A DNA stretch of 64,000 nucleotides from Candidatus Aquiluna sp. UB-MaderosW2red (GTDB lineage Bacteria > Actinomycetota > Actinomycetes > Actinomycetales > Microbacteriaceae), in the NCBI RefSeq assembly GCF_900100865.1, contig NZ_LT627734.1, forward strand, positions 1,488,001 through 1,552,000. Reading direction: 5' to 3'. The position numbers were made by a program, and so were the translations under genes. The notes below the pieces were generated by a model. The model was not told where the DNA came from. It worked only from the letters and a program-made list of their open reading frames with translations, and ran no database searches. Positions 1-8,833 of the stretch are shown in pieces. Numbering within the stretch: position 1 is the first letter of the stretch; every line of letters begins with the position of its first letter.

Positions 1-575
1 CGGCCCTTGACAATGGTTGCCTGGCGAAACACCCCTTCAAAGGAGAATCCGAGCCGCATGGCGGCTTGGATAGAGGGCTGATTCAAGGCATTGCACTTCC
101 ACTCATACCTTCTGTAACCCAGCTCAAAGGCGTATTGCATCATGAGGAACATGGCCTCGGTAGCGATCGGCTTTTGCTGCATTAGAGGTGAAAAGGTGAT
201 CCAACCAACCTCAATCGAAGCAGCCCTTGGATCTATTCGAAGGTAGGCAGCTACTCCCACGGCCTTGCCGGTTTCAAGATCTATTAAGGCGTAAAACATT
301 GGGTCTTGCTGATTCTGAAATTTCAAGACCCAAGCTCGGTACTCGGCTTCATCCTGAAATGGCCCGTGGGGCATATAGATCCACAGGCTGCCCGATTGAT
401 TCAGACTAAAAGCTTGAAATAAATCTGCAGCATGCTTGGCATCATCAAGCGGCTCGAGCCTGCAAAGTTGGCCGAGCAATACCGATGTTAAGTCGGGAAG
501 CTCAGGCAAAGTGAAATCTTCAACCAGCTCGCCCACGGGATTACCCTGCGGATCAGATACGGAGTCAAGCCTCAT
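1..575 (-). CDS. GNAT-family N-acetyltransferase (RimJ/RimL type), C-terminus cut by window edge
   Basis: The reverse frame is open from an ATG at 573-575 to the window edge, so about 191 residues are visible and the C-terminus is missing. The fold pattern fits GNAT acetyltransferases of the RimJ/RimL group that use acetyl-CoA to acetylate a protein N-terminus or small molecule. Visible are an N-terminal segment with LEPLDDAKHAADLF, a central strand (VGVAAYLRIDP) followed by IEVGWITFSP, and the acetyl-CoA-binding helix region ATEAMFLMMQYAFELGYRR leading to WKCNALNQPSIQAAMRLGF, where an Asn-x2-Ser-x2-Ala pattern is typical of the family. The substrate cannot be told. The ATG is chosen because it is the first one in the frame and homologues begin close to this point. 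It is read on the same strand as the downstream copper ATPase, with 77 bases between them. Confidence 0.85.
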   Translation of the reverse strand, partial: MRLDSVSDPQGNPVGELVEDFTLPELPDLTSVLLGQLCRLEPLDDAKHAADLFQAFSLNQSGSLWIYMPHGPFQDEAEYRAWVLKFQNQQDPMFYALIDLETGKAVGVAAYLRIDPRAASIEVGWITFSPLMQQKPIATEAMFLMMQYAFELGYRRYEWKCNALNQPSIQAAMRLGFSFEGVFRQATIVKG

Positions 576-652
576 GGCCTAAGGGTATCTAGAAGAAACA
601 AGTGGAACAGCAGAACACACCAGAACCAGCTGCAACAGCGGATTACTAAAAG

Positions 653-2824
653 CTAATCTAAAACCGGGGGTGCTGACTCGGGCCTTAGATCAAGCTTCCT
701 CAATAGCTGAGCGTTTAGAGCGACAACTATCGTGGACATTGACATCAAAAGCGCTCCGATTGACATTGGCAAGATAAAGCCGATAGGCGCGAGAATTCCA
801 GCAGCTAAGGGAACCGAGATTAGGTTGTAACCGGCTGCCCACCAGAGGTTCTGCGTCATCTTTTTATAAGCCGCGTTGGATAGGTCGATCACCGAGATAA
901 CCGAGCGAGGATCATCGCTCACCAGGATCACCCCAGCCGAACCGATGGCGACATCGGTCCCTGCGCCAATGGCAATTCCAACATTCGCTTGAGCCAGAGC
1001 TGGGGCGTCATTCACGCCATCCCCCACCATTGCTAAGGTTCGGCCTTCAGCTTGCAGCTCTTTGACCTTCTGGGCCTTATCTTCAGGTTTCACGCCAGCA
1101 AAAAATCGCTCAATACCTAATTCCTTAGCCACGGTGGCGGCGATTGCTTCGGCATCCCCGGTGATCATCACTACTTCGATGTCCCTTTGGTTGAGGGCGG
1201 CAATAGCCGCCTTTGACTCTTCTCGAATCTCATCGGCAAGCGCTAGAGCTCCTGCAACCTGCCCGTCGATAAAAACGTGCAGGATGATCGCGCCTTCGCT
1301 TCGCCACTTATCGGCAATTGGTAACTCTGAACCAGATTCTTGGGTTAATAAATGTGGCCCACCCACTTGAATGACTTGGCTTCCCACCTTGGCCCTAACT
1401 CCCACCGCAGGTGAAGATTCAAAGTCCTTGGATTTTGGAACATCCAAATTTCTATTCTTGGCGGCGCTGACAATAGCCCTGGCCAGTGGATGCTCAGAAT
1501 CAGCTTCTGCCGCTGCGGCAAGAACCAAAAGCTCGTCCTGGCTCAGACCCGTCGCCGACTCGATTGCGGTGACAACCGGTGTTCCCTTGGTCAGGGTTCC
1601 AGTCTTGTCAAACAAAACAGTATCGACCTTGCGCATTGTTTCAAGAGCCAGGCGATCCTTGATCAGCACCCCAGCCTTAGCAGCTCGCTCGGTGGAGATT
1701 GAAACCACAAGCGGAATTGCTAGCCCCAGCGCATGCGGGCAAGCGATAACTAAAACGGTAATGCTGCGAATCACCGCAGCATCCGGCATCCCTAGGAGGC
1801 TCCAGGTAATAGCCGTGATTACGCCTGCCGACAGTGCAAACCAGAATAACCAGCCGGCAGCCTTGTCAGCTAAACGTTGAGCCTTTGAAGTTGAAGACTG
1901 AGCCTCGGCCACGAGCTTTTGAATTCCAGCCAGCGTCGTTCCTTCGCCAACCGCAGTGATTTCAACCCGAAGTCCGGAGTCCGTTGCCACGGTTCCGGCG
2001 ATAACCAAATCGCCTTCACCCCTTCGGACCGCGATCGATTCGCCAGTCAGCATGGATTCATCCATGCTGGCGGACCCTTGCAAAATCATGCCGTCAGCTG
2101 CGACTTGACCGCCTGGCCGCACCACAATGACATCGCCAATTTTTAGCATCGCCGGGGAGACCACCACAACCTTGTCGCCCTCCACTCGCTCGGCCTCATC
2201 CGGTAGCAGCGCGGCTAGTGAGTCAAGTGCTGAGGTAGTTTGAGCCAGCGAACTCATTTCGATCCAGTGCCCGAGCAGCATGATCACAATTAGAAGCGCT
2301 AATTCCCACCAAAAATCCAGGCGTTGATCGAGCAATCCGAGGCTTGAACCCCAAGAGGCTAAAAATGCGACGCTGATGGCAAGAGCAATCAGAAGCATCA
2401 TGCCGGGCTTTTTGACTCTTAATTCACTAACCGCCCCGGTTAGAAAAGGCCTTCCCCCAAAGACATACATCCCAGTTCCAAAAATTGGCGGCACCCATGC
2501 CAGCCAGCCAAGGCTCGGTAGCTGATAGCCAATCAAATTGGCAAACATAGGTGAGAGTGAAACCACGGGAACCGCCACTATGAGCATGATCCAGAACAAC
2601 CTGCGAAATTGAGCCACGTGATCGTGATGGCCAGAATGTTTTTTATGATCGTGATGATCACCCTTTGACGAGCCAGCATCAACTTTTGAGTTAGCTGCTG
2701 GGTCCCTCATATTGTGCTTGTCACTAGCGCCAGTGCTCCGAGTCTCACCCTTGGAACTCTCAATGTTATCTTGCTGATTCACAGCGGCCTTTCCTGGTGC
2801 AGCTTGGCTATCACTCTGGCACAC
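653..2824 (-). CDS. copB: CopB-type heavy-metal-translocating P1B-3 ATPase
   Basis: Membrane ATPase that exports copper (or silver) from the cytoplasm using ATP. The 723-residue protein has a His-rich N-terminus (about residues 57-69, HHDHKKHSGHHDH) instead of a Cys-x2-Cys metal-binding domain. It also has the actuator motif TGES (260-263), the transmembrane metal site CPH (362-364), the phosphorylation motif DKTGT with Asp406, SEHPLARA for nucleotide binding, and the hinge GDGVNDAP. CPH with a His-rich tail is the signature of the CopB/P1B-3 subgroup; CopA enzymes carry CPC. The called GTG start has no clear Shine-Dalgarno sequence, and an in-frame ATG at codon 39 is an alternative that keeps the His-rich stretch. 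No copper chaperone or CsoR-type regulator is next to it. Family is sure, the exact metal is inferred. Confidence 0.93.
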   Translation of the reverse strand: MCQSDSQAAPGKAAVNQQDNIESSKGETRSTGASDKHNMRDPAANSKVDAGSSKGDHHDHKKHSGHHDHVAQFRRLFWIMLIVAVPVVSLSPMFANLIGYQLPSLGWLAWVPPIFGTGMYVFGGRPFLTGAVSELRVKKPGMMLLIALAISVAFLASWGSSLGLLDQRLDFWWELALLIVIMLLGHWIEMSSLAQTTSALDSLAALLPDEAERVEGDKVVVVSPAMLKIGDVIVVRPGGQVAADGMILQGSASMDESMLTGESIAVRRGEGDLVIAGTVATDSGLRVEITAVGEGTTLAGIQKLVAEAQSSTSKAQRLADKAAGWLFWFALSAGVITAITWSLLGMPDAAVIRSITVLVIACPHALGLAIPLVVSISTERAAKAGVLIKDRLALETMRKVDTVLFDKTGTLTKGTPVVTAIESATGLSQDELLVLAAAAEADSEHPLARAIVSAAKNRNLDVPKSKDFESSPAVGVRAKVGSQVIQVGGPHLLTQESGSELPIADKWRSEGAIILHVFIDGQVAGALALADEIREESKAAIAALNQRDIEVVMITGDAEAIAATVAKELGIERFFAGVKPEDKAQKVKELQAEGRTLAMVGDGVNDAPALAQANVGIAIGAGTDVAIGSAGVILVSDDPRSVISVIDLSNAAYKKMTQNLWWAAGYNLISVPLAAGILAPIGFILPMSIGALLMSMSTIVVALNAQLLRKLDLRPESAPPVLD

Positions 2825-3389
2825 TTCGAAAAGATTAGAAATCTCAATCTAAGTGCGCCCAACTGGAAGGGCCGCTTTCAAGGGTAATAATCGGTCTCTA
2901 ATTAGTAGGAATACTCGTGACTGACATCAAGGGTGGGTGATTCGAGATTTCCGCATCAACGCCACTGATTGTGATTTTAGTCAACATGCCAAGCCGAGTG
3001 CCCAAAGTACTGAGCTCGCTGTCCTCAATCGGAGATTCTTGTGTTGGCTGTGGAAGTTGGAGTCGAATTGGATGAGGACGCCCTCCCGCTTGAGGTATTT
3101 GGGCCAAAACCTCCGTTCGCGTCACCCTGCATTTGGCCGAAATGATCGAACGGACAAGCCCCAACCTGTCCTTCAAAGAATGCCAATCGTGAGCCTTATT
3201 AAGAACAGCTCTCTTGCAGTCATTTCGGCTTTGGTTGCAGGTTATAAGGCAAGCGCCTATTTCGGCATAAAGCCGGCTCTGCATTATCCAGCAGAAATTT
3301 CGTGCATTCATAAAGCGTCGCTCATATGCGGAACTTGCAGATTCCCCAAGTTCCGCATAGCTTGAGAGCCAAGGACCCACCGGAGGAAA
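2825..3389. other. 565-bp gap without a convincing gene
   Basis: Open frames of 160 codons (reverse) and 142 codons (forward) overlap here antiparallel. Neither has a ribosome-binding site, a recognisable domain or low-complexity signature, so both look like chance frames. The only structure I see is a 13-bp inverted repeat near the right end, listed separately. Confidence 0.6.
3325..3359 (+). promoter_or_regulatory. 13-bp perfect inverted repeat upstream of the metzincin-like gene
   Basis: TATGCGGAACTTG (3325-3337) and its exact reverse complement CAAGTTCCGCATA (3347-3359) are separated by 9 bases. The right arm ends 30 bases before the TTG start of the next gene. There is no T-run after it, so it does not look like an intrinsic terminator. 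It could be an operator or an mRNA 5' hairpin; this is inference. Confidence 0.6.
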
Positions 3390-4817
3390 TTGAAAAAGTT
3401 TTTTACAGCGTTGGTCACAGCCCTTTTTCTAACTTCTATTTTTGGCCCAGGCGCCACCGCCCAAGAGGTCCCTCGAAGCGTGAATCAGTCGTGGTTGCCC
3501 GCGTTTCCGGTGAATTCAACCCAGCTAACTTCGGCCCAAAAAGCCAGCATCTTCACCAGAGTTGCAGAGTATTCGAGCGCCGATAAGTACATTTGCACGG
3601 GGGTGACCTCTCCAAAAGCATCTAGCAAGGAACGGCTCAAGATTCGGATTCGAGCAAAAGCTGCCTGTGAATATGCCGCTAGCCTGAACCCGTATCTTTC
3701 GACTTGGTTTCAATCCAAGAATTCCAACGCTAAGAGATATCAGGGTCGAGTGCTGATTTCAATAAAGACCCCCTTGCTAAATCAAGGTTCCGAGGCTGTG
3801 AGCCGAAGCAGTTTTGAAAGCCCCGACACTGTCGCAGGCTTTCAAATCAAACCGATTTATCTACTCCCCTCAGATGTGGCAGATGAGCGCCTTGATCTCA
3901 ATGGCACGATTGCCACATCCCTGCGCGAGGGAAATGACTTTTTGAAAAAAACCATAGGACTCGAATTTCCCCTGGACATGAACCAGCAAGGGGAAATAGA
4001 CATTGGATTCATCCAAAGCTCGATGTCAACCAACGACATTGAGCAACTTTTATCAGAGGGTGGCAGATTAGACGGATTGATCGCAGGCACAGGATTTGAG
4101 AAACCTTCCACTTCGAGAAAGCTCTATGTCTTATTCGCCCCGGTAAAAGATTCGGCGGATGTCTGCGGGCGTGGTGTCGTCTCTGGCACAATCTCTCTGG
4201 TCGCGATGAAGGGAAGTTGCGGCGCCAGCTCAAGTGAATTCGGTCGAGTGTTTTCTAAAGTGTGGATTCATGAGGCATTGCACAACTTGGGGGTCGAGCA
4301 TGTGCCCGAGAATTGTGATCTCATGAGTTCGAGGTCGGATTTCCCCGAAACAAGATGCTTCTCAAACCAGAGAACTGAAATGGACCCGAACGGGATTTAT
4401 TACCTGGGGTCTAACGCAGCCGGAGTAGACATATTGACTCAGAAAGCTTGGGTTGGAAACAATCTTCTAAGTGATCAAGACCGAGGGACCTGCAATCCGC
4501 TATTTGATCAAAATGGCCGATCGGTTAAGGGAACGTGGATTTGCTCTATCGGGCTGGTAGTGCTGGGGCCAAGAGACTTCTGCTGGAGCCAAATTAGTTC
4601 TTCAAAGATGCAAACCTGGTCCGGAGGTAAATGGACAACGCTGGGAAATGGAATTCCAACAAAACTCCCCTGGGGATCCAAAGATGTCTGGGAATGCAAG
4701 TCTGGAGGTGTGGCCCCGAGCCTGAAAATCAGAGTGGCGAAGGCTGATGAAAACTGGTATCGATGGCAGGTCAATGGCAAGACTCTCGATCCCTTCAGGG
4801 TCATCTTTCAGAACTAG
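3390..4817 (+). CDS. Secreted metzincin-like zinc metallopeptidase-type protein
   Basis: A 475-residue exported protein. Residues 1-25 form a Sec signal peptide (MKKFF, a hydrophobic core, then GATAQ with a likely cut after Ala-Gln or ATA). Residues about 50-128 resemble a small OmpA-like segment found in secreted actinobacterial proteins (TxxQKxxI, then ICTG, then a basic RIRAKAACEYA and RVLISIKT). Residues 294-304 read HEALHNLGVEH, matching the HExxHxxGxxH zinc motif of metzincins, and CDLMSS follows at 309-314 where a Met-turn is expected. The tail (about 385-475) is rich in Trp and Cys and may be a separate domain. The start is TTG with GGAGG only three bases upstream; the signal peptide fixes the start. 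The substrate is unknown. The zinc site is seen directly; peptidase activity is inferred. Confidence 0.8.
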   Translation: MKKFFTALVTALFLTSIFGPGATAQEVPRSVNQSWLPAFPVNSTQLTSAQKASIFTRVAEYSSADKYICTGVTSPKASSKERLKIRIRAKAACEYAASLNPYLSTWFQSKNSNAKRYQGRVLISIKTPLLNQGSEAVSRSSFESPDTVAGFQIKPIYLLPSDVADERLDLNGTIATSLREGNDFLKKTIGLEFPLDMNQQGEIDIGFIQSSMSTNDIEQLLSEGGRLDGLIAGTGFEKPSTSRKLYVLFAPVKDSADVCGRGVVSGTISLVAMKGSCGASSSEFGRVFSKVWIHEALHNLGVEHVPENCDLMSSRSDFPETRCFSNQRTEMDPNGIYYLGSNAAGVDILTQKAWVGNNLLSDQDRGTCNPLFDQNGRSVKGTWICSIGLVVLGPRDFCWSQISSSKMQTWSGGKWTTLGNGIPTKLPWGSKDVWECKSGGVAPSLKIRVAKADENWYRWQVNGKTLDPFRVIFQN

Positions 4818-4880
4818 CTCCGATTTTCGGGTCTCAATTACCTGCTGACCGCTCTTTGGCAAGCGAAAAATAAACAAGTC

Positions 4881-5978
4881 TCAAGAAGTGAAAACAACCA
4901 TGACAAATGCGCCAAAAATGCTCAGGTGCACGGCCCCCTGCAGGATTGAAGCCTTGCCTGGCAAAAGCGTCAGGGCGCTAACAAATAGCGCTAGAAATAA
5001 GAGGGATATTTCCGTTGCACCGAGACCCAGGTTCACCTGAAAACCAAACACCAATGAAATAACGGCAATCGTCGGGATCGTCATGCCTATGCTGGCAAGA
5101 GCCGAGCCGAGGGCTAAATTAATGCTGGTCTGAGTCCGGCCGTAATAAGCAGCCTTCAAAGCGGAAATTGATTCGGGTAACAACACCACGATTGCAATCG
5201 TGAAGGCCACTACCATCTGAGGCAGCCCGAGGCCGGAAACCGCCCCTTGAATAAGCGGACTGGTGACCTTTGCCAGGCCAACCACGGCCACCAAGGATCC
5301 CAGCAGTCCAAATACGCTCCAAAGTGCTTGCTTTTTACTCGGAGCCCTAACGTGAGCGGTTTGACTAGGGGGCATGTTCGCTCTGGGAGGCGGCAAGAAA
5401 TAATCACGATGTCTGACGGTCTGCATCGTTACGAATGTCAGATAGATAACAAGTGATGTGATGGCTGCAAAACCGAGTTGGGCTGGGCTAAAAGTTGGGC
5501 CCGGAGTTGATGTGGTGAAGTTCGGTATAACCAAGCTCAAGATGCTCAGGGATGCCAGTGCCGACAGCGCCGGCACTGCGCCCTCAGGCTTGAAGGTTGC
5601 GTACTTGAGCCTAAAAGACTTAATTAAGATCGAGCCGCCAATAATTAACCCGGTCGTGATCATTATGGCTGCAAACACGGTGTCGCGCGCAAGGTTCCTG
5701 GTGGCATCGGGGTCAGCTATGGTCAAAACCACAATCATCCCGACCTCGATGATTGTTACTGCAACCGCAAGAATGAGAGAACCAAAAGGCTCCCCCACCT
5801 TCAGAGCGATTACCTCAGCGTGAGAGACGGCAACAAAAACGGTGGCCACTAAAACTAAACCCAGCCCGGCAAGCAGCGCCAAGGGAATGGTCGCACTCCA
5901 AGAAATTGCCAATAAAACCAAGGCAACTACTGGAACGGCAAAATAGGGGACCTTGAGGTTGGAGAACTCGGTGGCCAA
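4881..5978 (-). CDS. chaA: Calcium/proton antiporter, ChaA (CaCA superfamily)
   Basis: Integral membrane exchanger that expels Ca2+ (and possibly Na+ or K+) in exchange for protons. The 365-residue protein consists of two homologous halves of about five membrane helices joined by a hydrophilic linker (about residues 190-218), as in the CaCA superfamily. The alpha-repeats are visible: GEPFGSLILAVAVTIIEVG at 62-80 with the ion-binding Glu78, and LLPESISALKAAYYGR at 266-281 with Glu269. Both glutamates are in the positions expected for transport. It converges with the metzincin-like gene, leaving 63 bases. The length matches ChaA homologues. The family is clear; the preferred ion is inferred from it. 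Confidence 0.92.
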   Translation of the reverse strand: MATEFSNLKVPYFAVPVVALVLLAISWSATIPLALLAGLGLVLVATVFVAVSHAEVIALKVGEPFGSLILAVAVTIIEVGMIVVLTIADPDATRNLARDTVFAAIMITTGLIIGGSILIKSFRLKYATFKPEGAVPALSALASLSILSLVIPNFTTSTPGPTFSPAQLGFAAITSLVIYLTFVTMQTVRHRDYFLPPPRANMPPSQTAHVRAPSKKQALWSVFGLLGSLVAVVGLAKVTSPLIQGAVSGLGLPQMVVAFTIAIVVLLPESISALKAAYYGRTQTSINLALGSALASIGMTIPTIAVISLVFGFQVNLGLGATEISLLFLALFVSALTLLPGKASILQGAVHLSIFGAFVMVVFTS

Positions 5979-6144
5979 AGTGCTCCCGTCCGGATTTGGT
6001 TCAAAAGGCTGGAGACTTTGTGAACGAATTCAAATATTACGACAGTTCTGAAAATGCGGAAGCGGCAATTATTTTTGAATGGGTCAATCAAAGTGCTAAT
6101 TCGGTTTTGGAGAATTAACCCAACTCCAACTAAGGAGACTTTGG

Positions 6145-6438
6145 CTAGTTCAGGCCAAACTTTTTAGAATCGACCTGATCAAAAAAGAAGAGCAGCTTCT
6201 CGCCGTTCAGTGGCGCTCGGTAATAAAGGCTTACTGGACACAGGTTCAGTAGACCAGTACTGAACATCATCAGACCAAGTGGGATAAGCGCCAAAGCCCA
6301 GCCGCCAGAAAGAATGCTTCCAGCAATCAAAACCGGTCCGCCAACAATTCGGGCCCAGCGACCCGCGGGGGAAGAGACAGCCTTCATAACCGCGATACTT
6401 GATTTGGGGATTAATCTTGGGGTTGCGCTGCTGGTCAT
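6145..6438 (-). CDS. DUF2892 (YgaP-type transmembrane) inner-membrane protein
   Basis: A 97-residue membrane protein with two hydrophobic segments (about residues 29-45 and 47-64). The NxCP pattern (LLNLCPVSLYY) in the second half is typical of the DUF2892 domain found fused to or beside rhodanese sulfurtransferases such as YgaP. Its role is not established; the family is linked with sulfur-transfer and cyanide or persulfide handling. No rhodanese or persulfide dioxygenase is in the window. A CsoR/CstR-type palindrome lies 53 bases upstream of the ATG, which fits control by a persulfide- or copper-sensing repressor encoded elsewhere. The ATG is preceded by a good AAGGAG. Family assignment is good, function inferred. 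Confidence 0.85.
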   Translation of the reverse strand: MTSSATPRLIPKSSIAVMKAVSSPAGRWARIVGGPVLIAGSILSGGWALALIPLGLMMFSTGLLNLCPVSLYYRAPLNGEKLLFFFDQVDSKKFGLN

Positions 6439-6490
6439 TTGAATCTCCTTGCTCGGTGCAATGCGGCTTGTTGTTACCGCTGTCGTTAGT

Positions 6491-6506
6491 ATACCCCCTA
6501 GGGTAT
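6491..6506. promoter_or_regulatory. CsoR/CstR-type operator palindrome
   Basis: ATACCCCCTAGGGTAT has ATACCC and GGGTAT as matching arms around CCTA. This is the known GC-tract architecture recognised by the CsoR family (copper-sensing CsoR, persulfide-sensing CstR). It lies between the DUF2892 gene and the ABC exporter region and is placed where it could cover the DUF2892 promoter. The regulator itself is not in the window. Confidence 0.75.
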
Positions 6507-6824
6507 TTAGAGGATGACAGTTTTCTGACAGAGTTGCCTAGGGGAATTTAGACTTCGGCAACCATTCCAAGTCGCAGCCACATCTTATTCCTGGTCCCGG
6601 CCGCGATACCCCCGGCACCAGCAAGGCCTGGCAGATCGAGCGAAGTGCCTTGTCTCCGGGAAAAGCAAGAAAGTCACTAAGTGACGAGTTGGCATAAAAC
6701 AGCGCTGGGCTATGTTGTGTAAAAGCGGGCGAGGCTTTGCTGCACTGAAGATTTTAACAAAAGCTTGCTGGTACCGAAAAACTTTTAGCCCAGTTGCTTT
6801 TTCGAACAAAACAGGAGAACACCA
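6507..6824. other. 318-bp gap upstream of the ABC exporter operon, with a 13-bp palindrome
   Basis: No gene is convincing here; an 86-codon reverse frame has no recognisable features. A perfect palindrome GTCACTAAGTGAC lies at 6673-6685, about 140 bases before the drrA-like start. It may be an operator for the exporter operon, but nothing else supports this. Confidence 0.45.
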
Positions 6825-7793
6825 TTGAACTTCATTGAAGCGCATGACTTGAAAAAGTATTACAAGTCCAAATCAGGCGAAATAAAAGCTCTAGATGGTC
6901 TGTCGCTCTCAATCCCACAGGGAACAGTTAAGGGACTTCTTGGTCCCAACGGTGCCGGCAAGACCACTGCAGTCAAGATACTGACGACCTTGACTACTCC
7001 GACCTCAGGTGAAGCATTTATCGATGGAGTGAGCGTCACCTCGGAACCCGAGCGGATCCGCAGGATGATCGGGGTTTCGGGTCAGTATGCCGCGGTTGAT
7101 CAAAAGCTAACCGGCTTTGAGAACCTAGAGATGATCGGGCGGCTCTACCACCTTGGTGCCTCAGCAGCAAAAAAACGAGCCAATGAACTCATCGAGCTAT
7201 TCGATTTGGTTGAAGCCGCGAATCGGCCCGTAAAGGGATTTAGTGGCGGTATGCGCAGAAGAATTGACCTAGCTGGGGCTCTGATTATCAACCCGGCGGT
7301 TTTGTTCTTGGATGAGCCGACTACAGGATTAGACCCTAAGAGCCGGCTTGACCTTTGGAAGGTAATCAAAGACCTGGTCACCAACGGCACCACGGTACTC
7401 CTAACCACCCAGTACCTCGAGGAAGCCGACCGGCTAACCGATTCGATTGCGGTTATCGACCATGGTCAGGTAATCGCCGAGGGCACCAGCGACGAACTAA
7501 AGCGGCAAATTGGCGGGCAGTACATCGAGTTCGCTTTGGTGCGGCTCGAGGACATCGAACAAGGTAAAGGCCTTTTGCAATCTATTTCAAATGAAAAGGT
7601 GTTTATTGGAAACGATGGCAGAACCCTGTCGGTTGCCGCAGATTCCGCCCCTGAAAAACTTCAAAAAGCACTCAAGCTTTTCTCGGATGCAGGGATAGAG
7701 CTCAATGACGCGGGCATGAGAAGACCGACCCTAGACGATGTGTTTCTGAACCTAACCGGCCGCCAGGCTCAAGAAGATGAGGTTGCAAAATGA
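6825..7793 (+). CDS. ABC transporter ATP-binding protein, DrrA (daunorubicin-resistance) type
   Basis: Nucleotide-binding subunit of a two-gene ABC-2 exporter; it powers export of a drug, lipid or polyketide-like compound by the partner permease. The 322-residue protein shows Walker A GPNGAGKT (40-47), the ABC signature FSGGMRRR (139-146), Walker B LFLDEPT (160-166) and the switch His region following TTQYLEEAD. The C-terminal 80 residues with RRPTLDDVFLNLTG are typical of the DrrA subfamily. The start is TTG at 6825, chosen because AGGAGA sits at the right distance and the family normally begins with a short strand such as IEAHDLKK. It overlaps the permease gene by 4 bases (ATGA), so translation is probably coupled. 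The substrate cannot be told from sequence. Confidence 0.93.
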   Translation: MNFIEAHDLKKYYKSKSGEIKALDGLSLSIPQGTVKGLLGPNGAGKTTAVKILTTLTTPTSGEAFIDGVSVTSEPERIRRMIGVSGQYAAVDQKLTGFENLEMIGRLYHLGASAAKKRANELIELFDLVEAANRPVKGFSGGMRRRIDLAGALIINPAVLFLDEPTTGLDPKSRLDLWKVIKDLVTNGTTVLLTTQYLEEADRLTDSIAVIDHGQVIAEGTSDELKRQIGGQYIEFALVRLEDIEQGKGLLQSISNEKVFIGNDGRTLSVAADSAPEKLQKALKLFSDAGIELNDAGMRRPTLDDVFLNLTGRQAQEDEVAK

Positions 7794-8620
7794 CACTTTC
7801 ATATCAAGTAGATATAAAAGGACCCTTCACCCAGCTGATCTCCGACAGCTGGGTGACCACAAAGCGCAACATCATCAAACTTCGGCGTGATCCAGAGATT
7901 TTTGTTTTTACCCTGATCCAACCGATCATGTTCGTGCTGCTGTTCAACTACGTATTCGCTGGGGCAATCTCAATTGAGGGTGGCGACTATACCCAATTCT
8001 TAATGGCAGGCATTTTCGCTCAAACAATAGTGTTTGGCTCCACCTACTCGGGTTCCGCAATGGCGCAAGATCTAAAAGACGGCATCATTGACCGCTTTCG
8101 AACCCTGCCGATGAATACTGCAGCGCTATTGATCGGAAGGACCGCTGGAGATTTGGTTATAAACGCAGCCTCTATGGTCGCGATGCTTATTACCGGCTAC
8201 CTAGTCGGTTGGCGAGTAACAAGCTCCTTACCTGAAGCAATGCTTGCAGTGGGACTGTTGTTGGGCTTCAGCTACGCATTTAGCTGGGTAATGGTGCTAA
8301 TCGGGATGTCGGTCAAGTCACCTGAAATTATCAACAACGTTAGTTTCTTGGTTCTTTTCCCGCTGACATTCTTGTCCAATGCCTTTGTGCCATCAGACAC
8401 ACTTCCGGCCCCACTGCGCATATTTGCGGAGTGGAACCCCGTTAGTTCTCTAATTCAGGCCTGTCGCGAACTCTTTGGAAACATCCCGGCAGGGACTCCC
8501 GTGGGAGATAGCTTCGTGCAGCAAAATCCGCTGTTGATCGTGCTGGTGGGTATTGGGTTGCTATTAGCAATTTTCGTCCCGGCCAGCATTCTAAAATTCA
8601 AGGCTTTGTCCAGAGTTTAG
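7790..8620 (+). CDS. ABC-2 type permease, DrrB family
   Basis: Membrane subunit of the exporter encoded with the preceding ATPase. The 276-residue protein has six hydrophobic segments, beginning near residue 44 after a soluble N-terminus with the coupling region TKRNIIKLRRDPE. The patterns QPIMFVLLFNYVF, RFRTLPMN and FPLTFLSNAFVP are typical of ABC-2/DrrB permeases. Its ATG overlaps the stop of the ATPase gene, giving a strict stoichiometric pair. Nothing downstream shares the operon: a tRNA on the other strand follows. Confidence 0.92.
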   Translation: MTLSYQVDIKGPFTQLISDSWVTTKRNIIKLRRDPEIFVFTLIQPIMFVLLFNYVFAGAISIEGGDYTQFLMAGIFAQTIVFGSTYSGSAMAQDLKDGIIDRFRTLPMNTAALLIGRTAGDLVINAASMVAMLITGYLVGWRVTSSLPEAMLAVGLLLGFSYAFSWVMVLIGMSVKSPEIINNVSFLVLFPLTFLSNAFVPSDTLPAPLRIFAEWNPVSSLIQACRELFGNIPAGTPVGDSFVQQNPLLIVLVGIGLLLAIFVPASILKFKALSRV

Positions 8621-8688
8621 GTGCGGCTTGATTCGATGGACTTGTCGAATTCGGATGTGAAGCTAACCTTGGCAATCCTCTTGCACTT

Positions 8689-8764
8689 TGGAGCCACCCA
8701 GCGGAATCGAACCGCTGACCTGCTCTTTACGAGGGAGCTGCTCTACCAACTGAGCTAGGGTGGC
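8689..8764 (-). tRNA. tRNA-Thr (anticodon CGT)
   Basis: The reverse strand folds as a complete cloverleaf of 76 bases including an encoded CCA. The acceptor stem is GCCACCC paired with GGGTGGC, the D-arm is GCTC-AGTTGGTA-GAGC, the anticodon loop is CTCGTAA with anticodon CGT (reads ACG), and the T-arm is GTTCGATTC-containing. The last anticodon-stem pair next to the loop is a C-A mismatch. Confidence 0.95.
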
Positions 8765-8833
8765 GAAAAATGCCCTTGGGCACTTGCAAAAGTTTAGCGC
8801 CAATCACTTTTGACGCCAGACCCCAACTAATTG

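Noticed and set aside
2898-3380. 160-codon reverse frame and 142-codon forward frame overlapping each other upstream of the metzincin-like gene
   Set aside because: Antiparallel overlap, no ribosome-binding site, no domain or signal seen; probably chance.
6585-6845. 86-codon reverse frame overlapping the drrA start
   Set aside because: Runs over a well-supported start and ribosome-binding site of the forward gene; no family features.
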